Positions 39,164 through 48,918 of a stretch of 64,000 nucleotides of DNA are shown in pieces (within the stretch, counting starts at the first letter, position 1; every line of letters begins with the position of its first letter). Below the pieces are notes generated by a model, which searched no databases, was not told the origin of the DNA, and saw nothing but the letters and a program-made list of their open reading frames with translations. Source of the stretch: Salipaludibacillus daqingensis (GTDB taxonomy: Bacteria > Bacillota > Bacilli > Bacillales > Salisediminibacteriaceae). Both the position numbers and the translations under genes were made by a program. The stretch covers positions 1-64,000 of the forward strand of contig NZ_JARZHF010000001.1 of NCBI RefSeq assembly GCF_029891575.1, in the 5' to 3' direction.

Positions 39164-40630
39164 ATGTTAAGCGGCCGTTTACAACAATTTTCTGATAAGT
39201 ATTTAGATGAACTTACGCTTCATGACGTTCACGAGTTTTTTGAAAAAGGTACCATTACTGCAAAAGACCTTGTCCTATTATACCTTGAACGTATTTCCTT
39301 GTTTGATTCTGGATCAAATGGATTAAATGCGATAATAGAAATAAATCCTGATGCGTTACATATTGCCGAATCATTGGATTATGAAAGACAAGAAACGGGG
39401 TCTCGTGGAGCTCTTCATGGTATTCCTGTGCTAATCAAAGATAATCTTGCTACAGCTGATAAAATGCATACAAGTGCTGGCTCATTGGCGATGAAAGATT
39501 CTTATGCTCATGAAGACGCCTTTCTCGTAAAACAGTTACGGGAGGCAGGTGCGATTATACTAGGTAAAACAAATATGACGGAATGGGCAAATTTTATGAC
39601 TGACGGTATGCCTGCAGGTTTCAGTTCAAGAGGTGGACAAGTTGTGAATCCTTACGGAAGAAGCTTTGATGTCGGTGGTTCAAGTACTGGATCTGCCACT
39701 GCTATTGCTGCAAATTTTGCTATGTTATCTATCGGTACAGAAACATCAGGATCCATCTTAAGTCCTGCTAGCCAACACTCTGTCGTAGGTGTGAAGCCAA
39801 CCGTAGGTCTTCTAAGTAGAACGGGAATCATTCCTATTTCTATCACACAAGATACGGCGGGACCGATGGCTCGAACCGTGAAAGATGTCGCAACATTTCT
39901 TAACTATTTATCCACAGTCGACGAATTTGACCACCCTACAAATTCCAATGTTTTAACAGAATTAGATTTCACAAGCGTATTGGATAAGGAAGGATTGAAG
40001 GGGAAACGTATCGGTATTGTTAGAGAAGTGTTTGATCAAATGGCACCCGAACAAGTCCTTGTTATGGAAGAAGCCATCCTACAATTACAAAAATCGGGTG
40101 CTGTTGTGGTTGATCCCGTACAAATACCTTCTTCTCAATCACCATGGACAATAGATGTGATGATTCATGAGTTTAAAGTTTCCTTAAATACGTACTTACA
40201 CGATTTTGCTGGGAGTCCTGCTCCTAACTCATTAAAAGAATTAATATCATTTAATCAAATGGATCCAGAAAACAAACTTAAGTTTGGTCAATTAATGTTA
40301 GAAAGATCGGAAAAAACAAGTGGTACATTAACGGAATCTGAATACCTCTCTGCGCTCACATTTGATCACGTATATTCAAAGGAAATGGGCATAGATGCAT
40401 GCATAGAAGAAAATCAACTAGACGCATTTGTTTTTCCAAATAACCTCGGCGCCTTTATTCCCGCCAAAGCTGGTTATCCTTCCGTAACTGTCCCTGCTGG
40501 TTATACATCAAAAGGGGAACCTGTTGGAATCACTTTCTCAGGAACCGCTTATGCTGAACCGACATTATTGAAATTAGCCTATGCTTTCGAGCAAGCAACA
40601 AATCATCGAGTGAAACCAACACTCCCATAA
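39164..40630 (+). CDS. Amidase signature family enzyme
   Basis: A 488-residue amidase. The Ser-cisSer-Lys triad is visible: Lys in GIPVLIKDNLATA (about residue 93), cis-Ser in GGSSTGSATA and the nucleophile Ser in TETSGSILSPA (about 165-195). QHSVVGVKPTVGLLSRTGIIPI and DTAGPMARTV are family hallmarks. It hydrolyses an amide bond; substrate unknown. It is not GatA, as gatB and gatC are absent and the sequence around the triad differs. No signal peptide. AAAGGAGG precedes the ATG at 39164. It has its own terminator. Confidence 0.92.
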   Translation: MLSGRLQQFSDKYLDELTLHDVHEFFEKGTITAKDLVLLYLERISLFDSGSNGLNAIIEINPDALHIAESLDYERQETGSRGALHGIPVLIKDNLATADKMHTSAGSLAMKDSYAHEDAFLVKQLREAGAIILGKTNMTEWANFMTDGMPAGFSSRGGQVVNPYGRSFDVGGSSTGSATAIAANFAMLSIGTETSGSILSPASQHSVVGVKPTVGLLSRTGIIPISITQDTAGPMARTVKDVATFLNYLSTVDEFDHPTNSNVLTELDFTSVLDKEGLKGKRIGIVREVFDQMAPEQVLVMEEAILQLQKSGAVVVDPVQIPSSQSPWTIDVMIHEFKVSLNTYLHDFAGSPAPNSLKELISFNQMDPENKLKFGQLMLERSEKTSGTLTESEYLSALTFDHVYSKEMGIDACIEENQLDAFVFPNNLGAFIPAKAGYPSVTVPAGYTSKGEPVGITFSGTAYAEPTLLKLAYAFEQATNHRVKPTLP

Positions 40631-40643
40631 TAAATCTTCCGGA

Positions 40644-40675
40644 AGACAAAGGTTATGAAAGCCTTTGTCTTTTTT
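40644..40675 (+). terminator. Intrinsic terminator after the amidase gene
   Basis: AGACAAAGG-TTATGAAAG-CCTTTGTCT followed by TTTTTCG. Confidence 0.9.
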
Positions 40676-40755
40676 CGTTTTACTAACATTTATTTCAGTT
40701 CTCGAAATAACTATGGTAAAATGACCCTATCAATTTTAATAGGAGGAATATTTAT

Positions 40756-41676
40756 ATGACGACGGAAAAATTAATTGTTTTAAATAAAGATGAAGATACG
40801 GTTTCCATCGTTAATCTGGAAGCAAAAGCAGTCGAGAAAACAATTGCGACCGACCACAACCCTCACGAAATTGTCGTTACACCAGATGGTAAAAAATCTT
40901 ATATTGCTTGTTCACTAGGTAATGTTGTTGACGTTATGGATAATGATACATTTCAAATTACGAATCGCATCAAACATCCAGACTTCAGTTTCCCTCATGG
41001 CGTTGGTTTAACGAAAGACGGAGATAAATTATATTTAGCTTCTACCTATAGTGAAAAAGTATTTATTATTAATACAAAAACGGATGAAATTGAAAAAGTG
41101 ATCCCAACTTCCCAAAAATATTCTCACATGATATCATTTTCTCCTGACGGAAAAATCGTTTACATTCCAAATATCGGTAGTAATAATATTACTGTAATGG
41201 ATGTAGAAACAGAAGAAATTGTTAACCACTTTCCTGTTGGTCCTGGTCCAGAAGGTGTCGCTGTTCATCCTAATGGAGAACATATTTATGTTGCAAATCA
41301 AGATGATGACACATTATTTGTTATCGACACGAAAACATTGGAAGTTTTACATAAACGTCGTGTAGGAGGTACTCCAGTTCGGCTTGTCTTTTCTCCTAAT
41401 GGAAAGTACGCACTTATTGCAAACCGTCAATCTGGTGATGTTTCTGTTATTGAAACAGAGCAGAATATTAACGGTCAAGTTCGCCCTTGGGAAATCAAAA
41501 GATTACCTGTGGGAGTATGGGCTGGTGGTATCGTATTTAATGAAGCTGGTACTTATGCATACGTGGCTAATAATAAAACAAATGACGTTTCGCTCATTAA
41601 TATGAACACTTTAAAAGAAGAGCAGCGAATCGATGTCGGTATTCACCCTGATGGGATCGCATACCTAAAACAATAG
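40756..41676 (+). CDS. YVTN/YncE-type beta-propeller protein
   Basis: A 306-residue protein of about seven 40-residue repeats, each with a VVTPDGKKSYIAC / FSPDGKIVYIPN / VHPNGEHIYVANQDDDTL pattern, ending in LINMNTLKEEQRIDVGIHPDGIAYL. This is a seven-bladed YVTN propeller. Unlike most such proteins it has no signal peptide, so it should stay in the cytoplasm unless exported by another route. Propellers of this kind often bind partners or act as lactonases; no catalytic set is recognisable. AGGAGGAA precedes the ATG. Confidence 0.88.
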   Translation: MTTEKLIVLNKDEDTVSIVNLEAKAVEKTIATDHNPHEIVVTPDGKKSYIACSLGNVVDVMDNDTFQITNRIKHPDFSFPHGVGLTKDGDKLYLASTYSEKVFIINTKTDEIEKVIPTSQKYSHMISFSPDGKIVYIPNIGSNNITVMDVETEEIVNHFPVGPGPEGVAVHPNGEHIYVANQDDDTLFVIDTKTLEVLHKRRVGGTPVRLVFSPNGKYALIANRQSGDVSVIETEQNINGQVRPWEIKRLPVGVWAGGIVFNEAGTYAYVANNKTNDVSLINMNTLKEEQRIDVGIHPDGIAYLKQ

Positions 41677-41683
41677 AAATGGA

Positions 41684-41716
41684 TAAGCCTGGGGCACATT
41701 GCTTCAGGCTTTTTTC
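41684..41716 (+). terminator. Intrinsic terminator after the propeller gene
   Basis: AAGCCTG..CAGGCTT with a 14-base loop, followed by TTTTTC. Confidence 0.85.
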
Positions 41717-41881
41717 TATGACTTTCATATACTTTCATCCATTCTCATTCTAGAAAAAGAATTGTAATACTAATCTTCATTTTTCTTCATATAATGTAAC
41801 ACAATGCTTTAAATGTACCATTATTTCGTTTGGTGCTTTTCTGTAACAGGAATGAATTAACGTATAAAGGGGTTTATATCT

Positions 41882-43072
41882 ATGCAAATCAGAGTGAGGC
41901 AAGGTGATACCTTTTGGTATTATAGTCAACTGTTCAATATGCCATTACGATTGATTACTGATTCAAATCCTACTGTTAATCCAATGGCTCTGCAAATTGG
42001 GCAACGGATCAATATTCCTGGATATTATATTAATTTCTATACGATAAAACCTGGCGACTCATTATGGAATATTGCTACCCAATTAGGCATTCACCTTGAT
42101 AAACTTTTTTTATTAAATCCAGATATTCAACCACTCGGGCTACAAGTTGACCAGAGGATAAATATTCCATTTAAAGTAATGAGTCCCGTTGTTCGCGGGA
42201 AAAGAAATTATACGTATACGACGATGGTGAATGAACTTCAACAACTGTTTGAAATTTATCCTTTTGTACGATCTCGCTTAATTGGTCAATCTGTGATGGG
42301 AAAAGATTTGATCGAACTTCAAATTGGTCATGGTGATAAAAGAGTCCATTTGAACGGATCTTTTCATGCCCACGAATGGATTACAACACCAATTTTAATG
42401 CAAACATTGAATGACTATTTATTGGCATTAACAAATATGAGTGACATTCGTGGACTTGAGATGTTCCCTTTTTATGAGACAGTTCATTTATCTATTGTAC
42501 CAATGGTTAATCCTGATGGCGTTGACCTTGTCATTGAGGGGGCTCCTGATGAGGAACCATATCGAAGCAATGTTCTCACGTTAAATGAAGGAAATCTCGA
42601 TTTTTCTGGTTGGAAAGCAAATATTCGTGGCGTTGATTTAAACAATCAATTTCCTGCATTGTGGGAAGAAGAAACGGAAGTAAAACCTGATCAACCAGGT
42701 CCTCGTGACTTTCCGGGAGAAGCTCCTTTAACGGAACCTGAAGCGATTGCCATGGCGAATCTAACGAGAGAGTCAGCCTTTGATCGCGTTCTTGCTTACC
42801 ATACCCAAGGAAAAGTCATCTATTGGGGCTTTCAAGGTTTAGAACCCCCAGCGGCAAGGATTATTGTCGAGGAATTTGCTCGTTTGAGCGGTTATATTCC
42901 TATACAATATGTTGAAAGTTATGCGGGATACAAAGATTGGTTTATACAAGAATATCAAAGACCAGGTTATACGATTGAATTAGGTATAGGAGTCAATCCT
43001 CTACCAATTGAACAATTCGATGAGATTTACGAGGAAAACCTCGGGATTTTTCTAGCGAGTTTGTACATGTAG
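41882..43072 (+). CDS. LysM-M14 gamma-D-glutamyl-meso-DAP peptidase
   Basis: A 396-residue peptidoglycan peptidase. Two LysM domains: residues 2-48 (RVRQGDTFWYYSQLFNMPLR) and 51-96 (YTIKPGDSLWNIATQLGIHL), each ending QRINIP. Then an M14 zinc carboxypeptidase domain: zinc ligands in GSFHAHEWITTPI (about 158), MVNPDGVDLV, the third His in LAYHTQGKVIYW (about 301), and catalytic Glu in YTIELGIGVNPL (about 363). It matches the Lysinibacillus endopeptidase I / B. subtilis YqgT layout, which cuts gamma-D-Glu-DAP bonds in sporangia. No signal peptide, consistent with action in the sporulating mother cell. Confidence 0.92.
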   Translation: MQIRVRQGDTFWYYSQLFNMPLRLITDSNPTVNPMALQIGQRINIPGYYINFYTIKPGDSLWNIATQLGIHLDKLFLLNPDIQPLGLQVDQRINIPFKVMSPVVRGKRNYTYTTMVNELQQLFEIYPFVRSRLIGQSVMGKDLIELQIGHGDKRVHLNGSFHAHEWITTPILMQTLNDYLLALTNMSDIRGLEMFPFYETVHLSIVPMVNPDGVDLVIEGAPDEEPYRSNVLTLNEGNLDFSGWKANIRGVDLNNQFPALWEEETEVKPDQPGPRDFPGEAPLTEPEAIAMANLTRESAFDRVLAYHTQGKVIYWGFQGLEPPAARIIVEEFARLSGYIPIQYVESYAGYKDWFIQEYQRPGYTIELGIGVNPLPIEQFDEIYEENLGIFLASLYM

Positions 43073-43220
43073 ATAGCCCTATTTTCACCAACGTTTATTT
43101 ATAGAGAGTACCAAGTGGACTTTTGAAATTTCGTTTATATATTTATGTTCAACATCGCTATCTCCTCTCCCCTTCTTAGTTTTTCGAACAGCTGATGATA
43201 TCTAAATGGTATAGAAAAAT

Positions 43221-43253
43221 GAGTCAGAATCAATACATCTGACTCGTTTTTAA
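43221..43253 (+). terminator. Intrinsic terminator
   Basis: GAGTCAGA-ATCAATACA-TCTGACTC followed by GTTTTTAATTT, about 150 bases past the M14 stop. The 320-base gap also carries the promoter of the aldo/keto reductase. Confidence 0.85.
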
Positions 43254-43321
43254 TTTCATTTTGGATAAAATCCAATCTCTTTACTATTAAAAAGTAAGTT
43301 AGTAAACTTTAAGTGCCTTCT

Positions 43322-43368
43322 TTCACAATATCGAATAGTATCTTATACTTAAATTGGAAGCGTTCTCA
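43322..43368 (+). promoter_or_regulatory. Promoter and cre-like site of the aldo/keto reductase gene
   Basis: TTCACA (43322-43327), 16 bases, TATACT (43344-43349) is a good sigma-A promoter. TGGAAGCGTTCTCA (43355-43368) fits the CcpA cre consensus with one mismatch and covers the expected start point, so glucose repression is plausible. Confidence 0.6.
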
Positions 43369-43394
43369 TCTTTACAATACGAGGAGGAGTTATC

Positions 43395-44411
43395 ATGGAA
43401 TATCGTCAACTCGGAAAAAGTGGATTATTGGTCAGCGATTTATGTTTAGGTACAATGACTTTCGGACGAGAAACATCAGAAGCTGATAGTCATCACATTT
43501 TAGATCATTATAAAGAAAATGGGGGCAACTTCATTGATACGGCAGATGTGTATACTCGCGGAAAATCGGAGGAAGTTGTTCACGCATGGCTTAAACATCA
43601 ACGAAGAGAAGACTTTATCTTAGCGACAAAAGTCCGCTTCCCAATGGGAGAAGGAGCTAACGATGTTGGTTTGAGTCGAAAACATATTCTAGATGGTATC
43701 GATGCAAGCTTGAAACGTTTAGGTACAGATTACATTGATCTTTATCAAGTTCATGCTTGGGATCCACTTACGCCGCTTGAGGAAACATTAAGTACATTAA
43801 ATGATCTTGTCCGTTCTGGAAAAGTTCGCTACATAGGGGCAAGTAACTTCACTGGATGGCAACTTCAAAAAGCGATCGATTTAAGCGCTCAACACGGGTG
43901 GGAAAAGTTCATTTGTTTACAACCTCAATATAATTTACTCAACCGTGCAACGGAATGGGAATTGCTCGATGTCTGTATCAATGAAGGGGTTGGCGTCATT
44001 CCTTGGAGTCCTCTCCGTGGAGGATGGTTAAGTGGAAAATTCAGACGTGGGATGACAGAACCACCAACAGAATCACGTATTTCCAAGGCTGAAAAGGAAG
44101 GTTGGGGTGAGTCATGGAGCAATTACAACCATGAATACACGTGGCGTGTGTTAGACGAACTCCACGCTGTTTCTAACGAAACCGATAAAACACCAGCTCA
44201 AGTTGCGATTAACTGGCTTCTTCAGCGCCCAGGTGTCACAGCTCCAATTGTTGGTGCAAGGACATTAGAACAGTTACAGTCCAATCTCGAAGCCAGCGGT
44301 TGGGCTCTGACAGAAGATCACATGGAAAGGCTCAATAAAGCTAGCGACCTTTACACAACATATCCTTATGATCAGATGGCGATTGACCAGCGAAATGCTG
44401 CAAGAAAATAA
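43395..44411 (+). CDS. Aldo/keto reductase
   Basis: A 338-residue NADPH-dependent oxidoreductase of the AKR fold. The catalytic tetrad is present: Asp and Tyr in [17 protein letters not shown] (about residues 50-60), Lys in [10 protein letters not shown] (about 84) and His in [14 protein letters not shown] (about 125). Cofactor-binding [13 protein letters not shown] and [17 protein letters not shown] are also present. It is closest in style to the AKR11/YhdN-like group. Substrate unknown. GAGGAGGAG precedes the ATG, and a cre-like site lies at the promoter. Confidence 0.93.
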   Translation: MEYRQLGKSGLLVSDLCLGTMTFGRETSEADSHHILDHYKENGGNFIDTADVYTRGKSEEVVHAWLKHQRREDFILATKVRFPMGEGANDVGLSRKHILDGIDASLKRLGTDYIDLYQVHAWDPLTPLEETLSTLNDLVRSGKVRYIGASNFTGWQLQKAIDLSAQHGWEKFICLQPQYNLLNRATEWELLDVCINEGVGVIPWSPLRGGWLSGKFRRGMTEPPTESRISKAEKEGWGESWSNYNHEYTWRVLDELHAVSNETDKTPAQVAINWLLQRPGVTAPIVGARTLEQLQSNLEASGWALTEDHMERLNKASDLYTTYPYDQMAIDQRNAARK

Positions 44412-44424
44412 GTTAATTCACATA

Positions 44425-44450
44425 GAAAAACGCCCTCGAGGGCGTTTTTC
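44425..44450. terminator. Bidirectional intrinsic terminator
   Basis: Perfect palindrome GAAAAACGCCCTC / GAGGGCGTTTTTC, 14 bases past the aldo/keto reductase stop. Confidence 0.92.
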
Positions 44451-44520
44451 TTTTCATGAAGGCGAAATAATTCCGATCAAGTGTTCGTATTGTTAGAAAG
44501 GAAATAGATCAAAGCCATGT

Positions 44521-44673
44521 TTAGATGACTTCTTCGTATGCTTCGTGAGTGTTATAAGCACGTGTGTACAAGTAATCAAGGTCTGCATCCGTCAAAACCA
44601 TTAATTTCTCAAAAGACATTTCCCTTACGTTAGATAGAAACTTAATCATGTTTTCTCGTTCTTGACGATTCAT
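44521..44673 (-). CDS. BH0509-like small protein
   Basis: A 50-residue protein: MNRQERENMIKFLSNVREMS, then FEKLMVLTDADLDYLYTRAY and a short tail. AAAAAGGAGATGG precedes the ATG. The pattern MsRqERENMI.FL...f..L..mtdeeLe.LY is that of the small BH0509 family of Bacillaceae, of unknown function. It lies between two terminator-bounded genes as its own unit. Confidence 0.75.
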   Translation of the reverse strand: MNRQERENMIKFLSNVREMSFEKLMVLTDADLDYLYTRAYNTHEAYEEVI

Positions 44674-44875
44674 ACGATCCATCTCCTTTTTAAACTGTTT
44701 TAAAACAGATTTTATTTTATAAATGTATTATATAACAGATAAGTTTTGTTCGTCAACATATTTTCTAAAAAAAAATAAACTTAGGCTTGTTTTCAATTAG
44801 TAGATCGAGAAAAAAGACTGTACTCGTCACTATTGAGCACAGTCTGAAAGGAAAAGTATGTTATAAAATAACTAG

Positions 44876-45178
44876 TTATCTCTTATTTATTATCGTTTGA
44901 GTCGGTTTTGTAAACAAACCTACAAATAGAATAATCGATCCATTTAATACGACTAACGTTGTGAAAAACAATGTTATTATTCCAGTTCCAAATCCACCAT
45001 CATCAAATTGTGCTCCTATGAAAAGGCTACTATAAAAGATGACCGGTGATATAAGAAGAACAATGATTCCAGCAATTACTCGACCTTTTCGATATTCTCC
45101 AGCTATCTTAATAACAATAAGATTTAATACAATAAAAAAAATAATAATTCCTGTTCCTATAACAAATAAATTCAACAT
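44876..45178 (-). CDS. Small three-helix membrane protein
   Basis: A 100-residue protein with three membrane helices (FVIGTGIIIFFIVLNLIVI, VIAGIIVLLISPVIFYSSLF, GIITLFFTTLVVLNGSIILF) and a short basic tail. AGGAAGAGGAG precedes the ATG. No family recognised. It probably stands alone. Confidence 0.7.
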   Translation of the reverse strand: MLNLFVIGTGIIIFFIVLNLIVIKIAGEYRKGRVIAGIIVLLISPVIFYSSLFIGAQFDDGGFGTGIITLFFTTLVVLNGSIILFVGLFTKPTQTIINKR

Positions 45179-45252
45179 ATTAACTCCTCTTCCTTGTTAC
45201 TTTACTAAGTGTGATTGAATTATACTTATGTATTTTCATTCCAATTGTGAAT

Positions 45253-45693
45253 TTAAAACAAATAAAGAATAAGACAAAAAATGATAAACAACTTGTGTTT
45301 CCATTTTGGCTTCGCATTCTCTAACAGAACCTGTTCATCTCCTTGTAATATCGCATTTTCAATTGGTTTAATAACATCAACAGCTTCATTTATTTTTGTT
45401 TGATCAACAAATATATCCGTTCCAAAACTAGTATCTCCCATAAACACCGTTAAATAACCACCTGCTTCTCTATATTTTCTCATCGTGTTTATATCAAAAG
45501 ATTCTAGTAAACTTGTAAGCATATTTGCGTTCATCTCACTTGACGCTGTTGTTAAATATGTCATTTCCACATACTCTAGATACGGTTTATCTTCATCTAC
45601 ATCATGAAGGATGTCAACCAATTCACCATGACAATCAGCACATGTATTTTTCTTATCCACGTATTCCGAATGGCATTGTGGACAATAACGCAT
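45253..45693 (-). CDS. Zinc-ribbon protein with C-terminal membrane anchor
   Basis: A 146-residue protein. N-terminal zinc ribbon MRYCPQCHSEYVDKKNTCADCHGEL (two CxxC pairs), then a middle region (TTASSEMNANMLTSLLESFDI, FGTDIFVDQTKINEAVDVI) resembling the DUF2007 signal-transducing fold, and a hydrophobic C-terminal helix (HKLFIIFCLILYLF). It should be tail-anchored with the ribbon in the cytoplasm. GAGGAG lies 9 bases before the ATG at 45693. Function unknown. Confidence 0.75.
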   Translation of the reverse strand: MRYCPQCHSEYVDKKNTCADCHGELVDILHDVDEDKPYLEYVEMTYLTTASSEMNANMLTSLLESFDINTMRKYREAGGYLTVFMGDTSFGTDIFVDQTKINEAVDVIKPIENAILQGDEQVLLENAKPKWKHKLFIIFCLILYLF

Positions 45694-45884
45694 ACAAACA
45701 ACACTCCTCAATCATTCAGTATTTAACGGCAACGCTTCATAAAATATAAGGGTAAGTTTAGTTGAGGTTTCTTTAAAGGTTAAGGCTTATTACTGTCATA
45801 ATCATCATATTGTTAGGTTACAGAAAATAAACATAAGTGAATTGTATTCGATATTTTTTAGATAGGAATCACCTTTAAAGCAAG

Positions 45885-46304
45885 TTATTCTGGATAAGTC
45901 TCTCTCAAAAATTCCACAGATTGCTTTATTAATGCTTTCAACACCTCTTCATTGATGTCAGCAACTTTATTAATATACACACACGCTTTTCCAGTTGTAT
46001 GTTTTCCAAATTCTTTTAATAGTGCTCCTCTTTTTTCATCTCCAGTTGCAAAGTACAAACTAATTTTCGCTTTTCTTGGAGAAAAGCCTACAAGGGGAGC
46101 ATCACCTTCATGTCCAGTAGCATATTTGTAATGATATGATCCAAAACCGATAATACTTTCTCCCCACATCTTCGCCTTATACCCTGTCGTTTCAGTGAAA
46201 ATATCTAAAAGTTTATATGCATCTTCTCTTTTTTTATCACTGGCCACTTTTTCTATAAAAGCTATAACACTGTCTTCTGTTTCTTTTGTTTTTAACTGAT
46301 ACAT
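45885..46304 (-). CDS. DUF1801 family protein
   Basis: A 139-residue soluble protein starting MYQLKTKETEDSVIAFIEKV, with KMWGESIIGFGSYHYKYATG, GFSPRKAKISLYFATG, and a C-terminal KACVYINKVADINEEVLKALIKQS. This is the YdhG/DUF1801 fold, whose function is unknown. AGAGGAA precedes the ATG at 46304. It follows a VOC enzyme gene in the same direction and may share its transcript. Confidence 0.85.
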   Translation of the reverse strand: MYQLKTKETEDSVIAFIEKVASDKKREDAYKLLDIFTETTGYKAKMWGESIIGFGSYHYKYATGHEGDAPLVGFSPRKAKISLYFATGDEKRGALLKEFGKHTTGKACVYINKVADINEEVLKALIKQSVEFLRETYPE

Positions 46305-46364
46305 AGTGAATTCCTCTTCTCTGACTTTTTTTACGAAGAATAGCCTTTTAATAGTATCAAACAC

Positions 46365-46763
46365 TTAAAAAGGGGAGACTAACTCAACTTTTATTCGATC
46401 AGGATCTTCGAAGTAAACAGCATAATAATTTTCTCCTCCAGCGTAGGGATGCTTGTCCTTATAGAGTATGGTAACGTGACGTTTTCTTAATTGGTCAGTG
46501 ACATCGTCCACATGTTTTCTTGATAGAGCATGAAAAGCTAAATGATTGAGGCCTATCCGGCATCTATGATAAGGGGGATATAGATGTTTGTCTTCTGTTT
46601 GCACAAAAACAATATATGTATCTTCTAACTTCCAACTTTGTCCCTCCCCCCAAACTTGATGCTGTTCATAACCGAGTTCTTCGAGAAACCATCCCCAAAA
46701 AGATACTGATTTTTCTAAATTCGAGACATACAGCTCAACATGATGCAAAAGTCCTTTTGACAT
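46365..46763 (-). CDS. VOC superfamily (glyoxalase-like) protein
   Basis: A 132-residue metal-binding VOC protein with two beta-alpha-beta-beta-beta modules. Possible metal ligands are His in GLLHHVELYVSNLEKSVSFW, His in LNHLAFHALS and the late Glu in IKVELVSPF. FEDPDRIKVE is the usual final motif. It could be a dioxygenase, glyoxalase or resistance protein; substrate not deducible. GGAGGGG is near the ATG at 46763. Confidence 0.87.
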   Translation of the reverse strand: MSKGLLHHVELYVSNLEKSVSFWGWFLEELGYEQHQVWGEGQSWKLEDTYIVFVQTEDKHLYPPYHRCRIGLNHLAFHALSRKHVDDVTDQLRKRHVTILYKDKHPYAGGENYYAVYFEDPDRIKVELVSPF

Positions 46764-46839
46764 CCTTTCCCCTCCTGTTCTCTTCCTTACGCTTATCTTA
46801 CCTGTTAAAAAAACAAACAACAATATCTTCTAAACAAAC

Positions 46840-47448
46840 CTAGGCAACTTTTTTCCAATACGTTTTATTCCCATTACTCGTTAAAACGGCATTTGTCGGA
46901 ACTTGTTTTATTAAAAACACATTCAATACATCTACGGAGGAAGCGGCAGCATTTACAAGAATTAATACCTTCATAAATGTTGTCAGAAGGCCAAATATAT
47001 GAAGAATAAAAGGTAACACAATAGAGAGGATGATAAAAGGTGCGAGTGAAATAATAAGGAATTTCGTTTTCCCAATCAGTTCTTCGGTGTAAACAAACCC
47101 TCCAAATAAAGTTAATCCAATTAAAGTACTTGAGGATTTACTGAAATTAGGAATAAAAACGAGGTGAATGAATTCGTGTATAATAATAAATAAAATAAGT
47201 CCAATTATTAAACCAAAATGAATTGAAAAGACTACTCCGTTTGCATTTACTCCTAATTCTACTAAAGTTAAAGAAGTGTATGTCATCATGAGACCAATGG
47301 CAAGAAAAACATTAATAACCATTAATGGAAGCGATAAACAGATAGCAATGAAAAGACTTTCCGGTTCTTTTAAAGGCTTCCAATCGTTATTTAGTAAATC
47401 TGTATGCTTTTGTTCATTCCAGTCCGGGATACGACTAACTATTTTCAA
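46840..47448 (-). CDS. DUF3267 putative membrane zinc peptidase
   Basis: A 202-residue membrane protein with four to five helices. HEFIHLVFIPNF carries an HExxH-like motif (HEFIH, about residue 89) in a membrane context, and the family DUF3267 is thought to be a zincin-type membrane protease. The C-terminus VDVLNVFLIKQVPTNAVLTSNG includes the likely third ligand region. The start is TTG at 47448 with GAAGGTGA before it. Activity is unproven. Confidence 0.8.
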   Translation of the reverse strand: MKIVSRIPDWNEQKHTDLLNNDWKPLKEPESLFIAICLSLPLMVINVFLAIGLMMTYTSLTLVELGVNANGVVFSIHFGLIIGLILFIIIHEFIHLVFIPNFSKSSSTLIGLTLFGGFVYTEELIGKTKFLIISLAPFIILSIVLPFILHIFGLLTTFMKVLILVNAAASSVDVLNVFLIKQVPTNAVLTSNGNKTYWKKVA

Positions 47449-47689
47449 TTTTTCACCTTCTTCTTTATATTGATTTAAAAGTGAGAAAGCCTGAGAAATA
47501 GCTCCTCAAGCTTTCATATTGCTAAATAATTTCACACCTTTTCTTCCGTAGGCCTTATCACATCGTATGAGCCATTTTGTTTTTTAGACATCGTTGCAAT
47601 TATTTTTCCCCATGAATTACGTGCACATCTAATTTTTCGGATCATGAAAATTGATCATGTTTATCTCTCTATTCGTTTGAAATATTCTT

Positions 47690-48052
47690 CTATTTATTCC
47701 ATTCGAGCATCTCGAGACGGTTTCCGAATGGATCATTGACGTATATTCTATTTGCTCCAGGTAGATTGTTGTCTTCCGTAAAGCTCGTTCCAAATCGTTT
47801 AAATCGTTGTTTTAATTTTTCAATATTCTCAACTTCAAAAGCCGGGTGGGCTTTTTGAGCTGGTGAAAATGGCTCTTCTATTCCTATATGGATGTCAACA
47901 TTTCCATAATTAAACCACACTCCACCTCGTTTTTTTAATACATCAGGTTTGACTAATTCTTGAAACTGTAATATCCCTCCAAAAAACTCTCTCGCTTGGT
48001 CTTCTGATCCCTTAGGTGCTGCAAGTTGAACATGGTCAATCGCTTTAAACAT
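47690..48052 (-). CDS. VOC superfamily (glyoxalase-like) protein
   Basis: A 120-residue VOC protein: MFKAIDHVQLAAPKGSEDQA, REFFGGILQF, GGVWFNYGNVDIHIG, HPAFEVENIEKLKQRF and the end FGNRLEMLEW. Metal-site residues are the first His and the last Glu. It matches the common Bacillus family annotated as glyoxalase/bleomycin-resistance-like; real function not known. Confidence 0.87.
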   Translation of the reverse strand: MFKAIDHVQLAAPKGSEDQAREFFGGILQFQELVKPDVLKKRGGVWFNYGNVDIHIGIEEPFSPAQKAHPAFEVENIEKLKQRFKRFGTSFTEDNNLPGANRIYVNDPFGNRLEMLEWNK

Positions 48053-48156
48053 AATAATGCCTCCTCTTTGTCAAACCTTTCTTCTTACTATTATCAATCA
48101 CTGACGTGGCAAGCACTGAAGAAAATGATAAATGAGCGTTGTGATGTCTTCTTTCA

Positions 48157-48690
48157 TCACTCATACTCGTCTTTTATCAAACCATACATCATTAAATCAT
48201 AGAACTGATCGAAACGATACACGTGTTGTTTTAATGTGCCTTCATATATTAGACCGATTTTCTCCATCACTCTCCAAGAACCAGGATTATTCTTAAAGGC
48301 GTTCGCTAAAACTTTGTTCAAATCAAGCTCTTTGAAACAGTATCGAAGGAGTTCACGTGCCGCTTCTGTGCAATATCCCTGTCCCCAATAAGATGCGCCA
48401 ATCCAGTAGCCTAATTCACCTCGTTTGTGAGTAGCGTTTATTTTTATATTGATCAGGCCTATTAAGTGCTGACTACTTTTTTCAATGATTGCAAAAATCA
48501 CAAGTTCACCATTCTCCTGTGAGATATTAACTCGCTGGATGAAATTTTTTGCTGATCCTGGAGGATAAGGATGAGGAATATTTAGAGTTGTTTTCGCAAC
48601 ATCATATTTGCTCGCCAGTTCTTCTATCCTATTTGCATCACTTCCATGTAAAGGCCTTAAAAGTAATCTATCCGTTTCTAACGAAATCAT
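48157..48690 (-). CDS. GNAT acetyltransferase, RimJ/RimL type
   Basis: A 177-residue acetyltransferase opening ISLETDRLLLRPLHGSDANR, with GELGYWIGASYWGQGYCTEA (acetyl-CoA loop) and NKVLANAFKNNPGSWRVMEK followed by IGLIYEGTLKQH. The ATG at 48690 has GGAG 9 bases upstream; starts further up lack a ribosome site. Substrate not deducible; many relatives acetylate protein N-termini or spermidine-like amines. Confidence 0.88.
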   Translation of the reverse strand: MISLETDRLLLRPLHGSDANRIEELASKYDVAKTTLNIPHPYPPGSAKNFIQRVNISQENGELVIFAIIEKSSQHLIGLINIKINATHKRGELGYWIGASYWGQGYCTEAARELLRYCFKELDLNKVLANAFKNNPGSWRVMEKIGLIYEGTLKQHVYRFDQFYDLMMYGLIKDEYE

Positions 48691-48918
48691 TATTATCATC
48701 TCCATTAATTTATCTTTGGTTAATATCAAAGCAGCGAAACTATGTACAATATTAACACATATTCCCATTTATTCTGCTTAAATAATCGAAACTTAAAATC
48801 TGTCATTCAATTAAAAACACCCAACATTCCTATTAGGAACGTCAGGTGATTAAGTTTAATTGATAACTCTTTATCCACTTTTTTTGAATAACATTCTGCC
48901 ACGTTCCAACACCTAACA

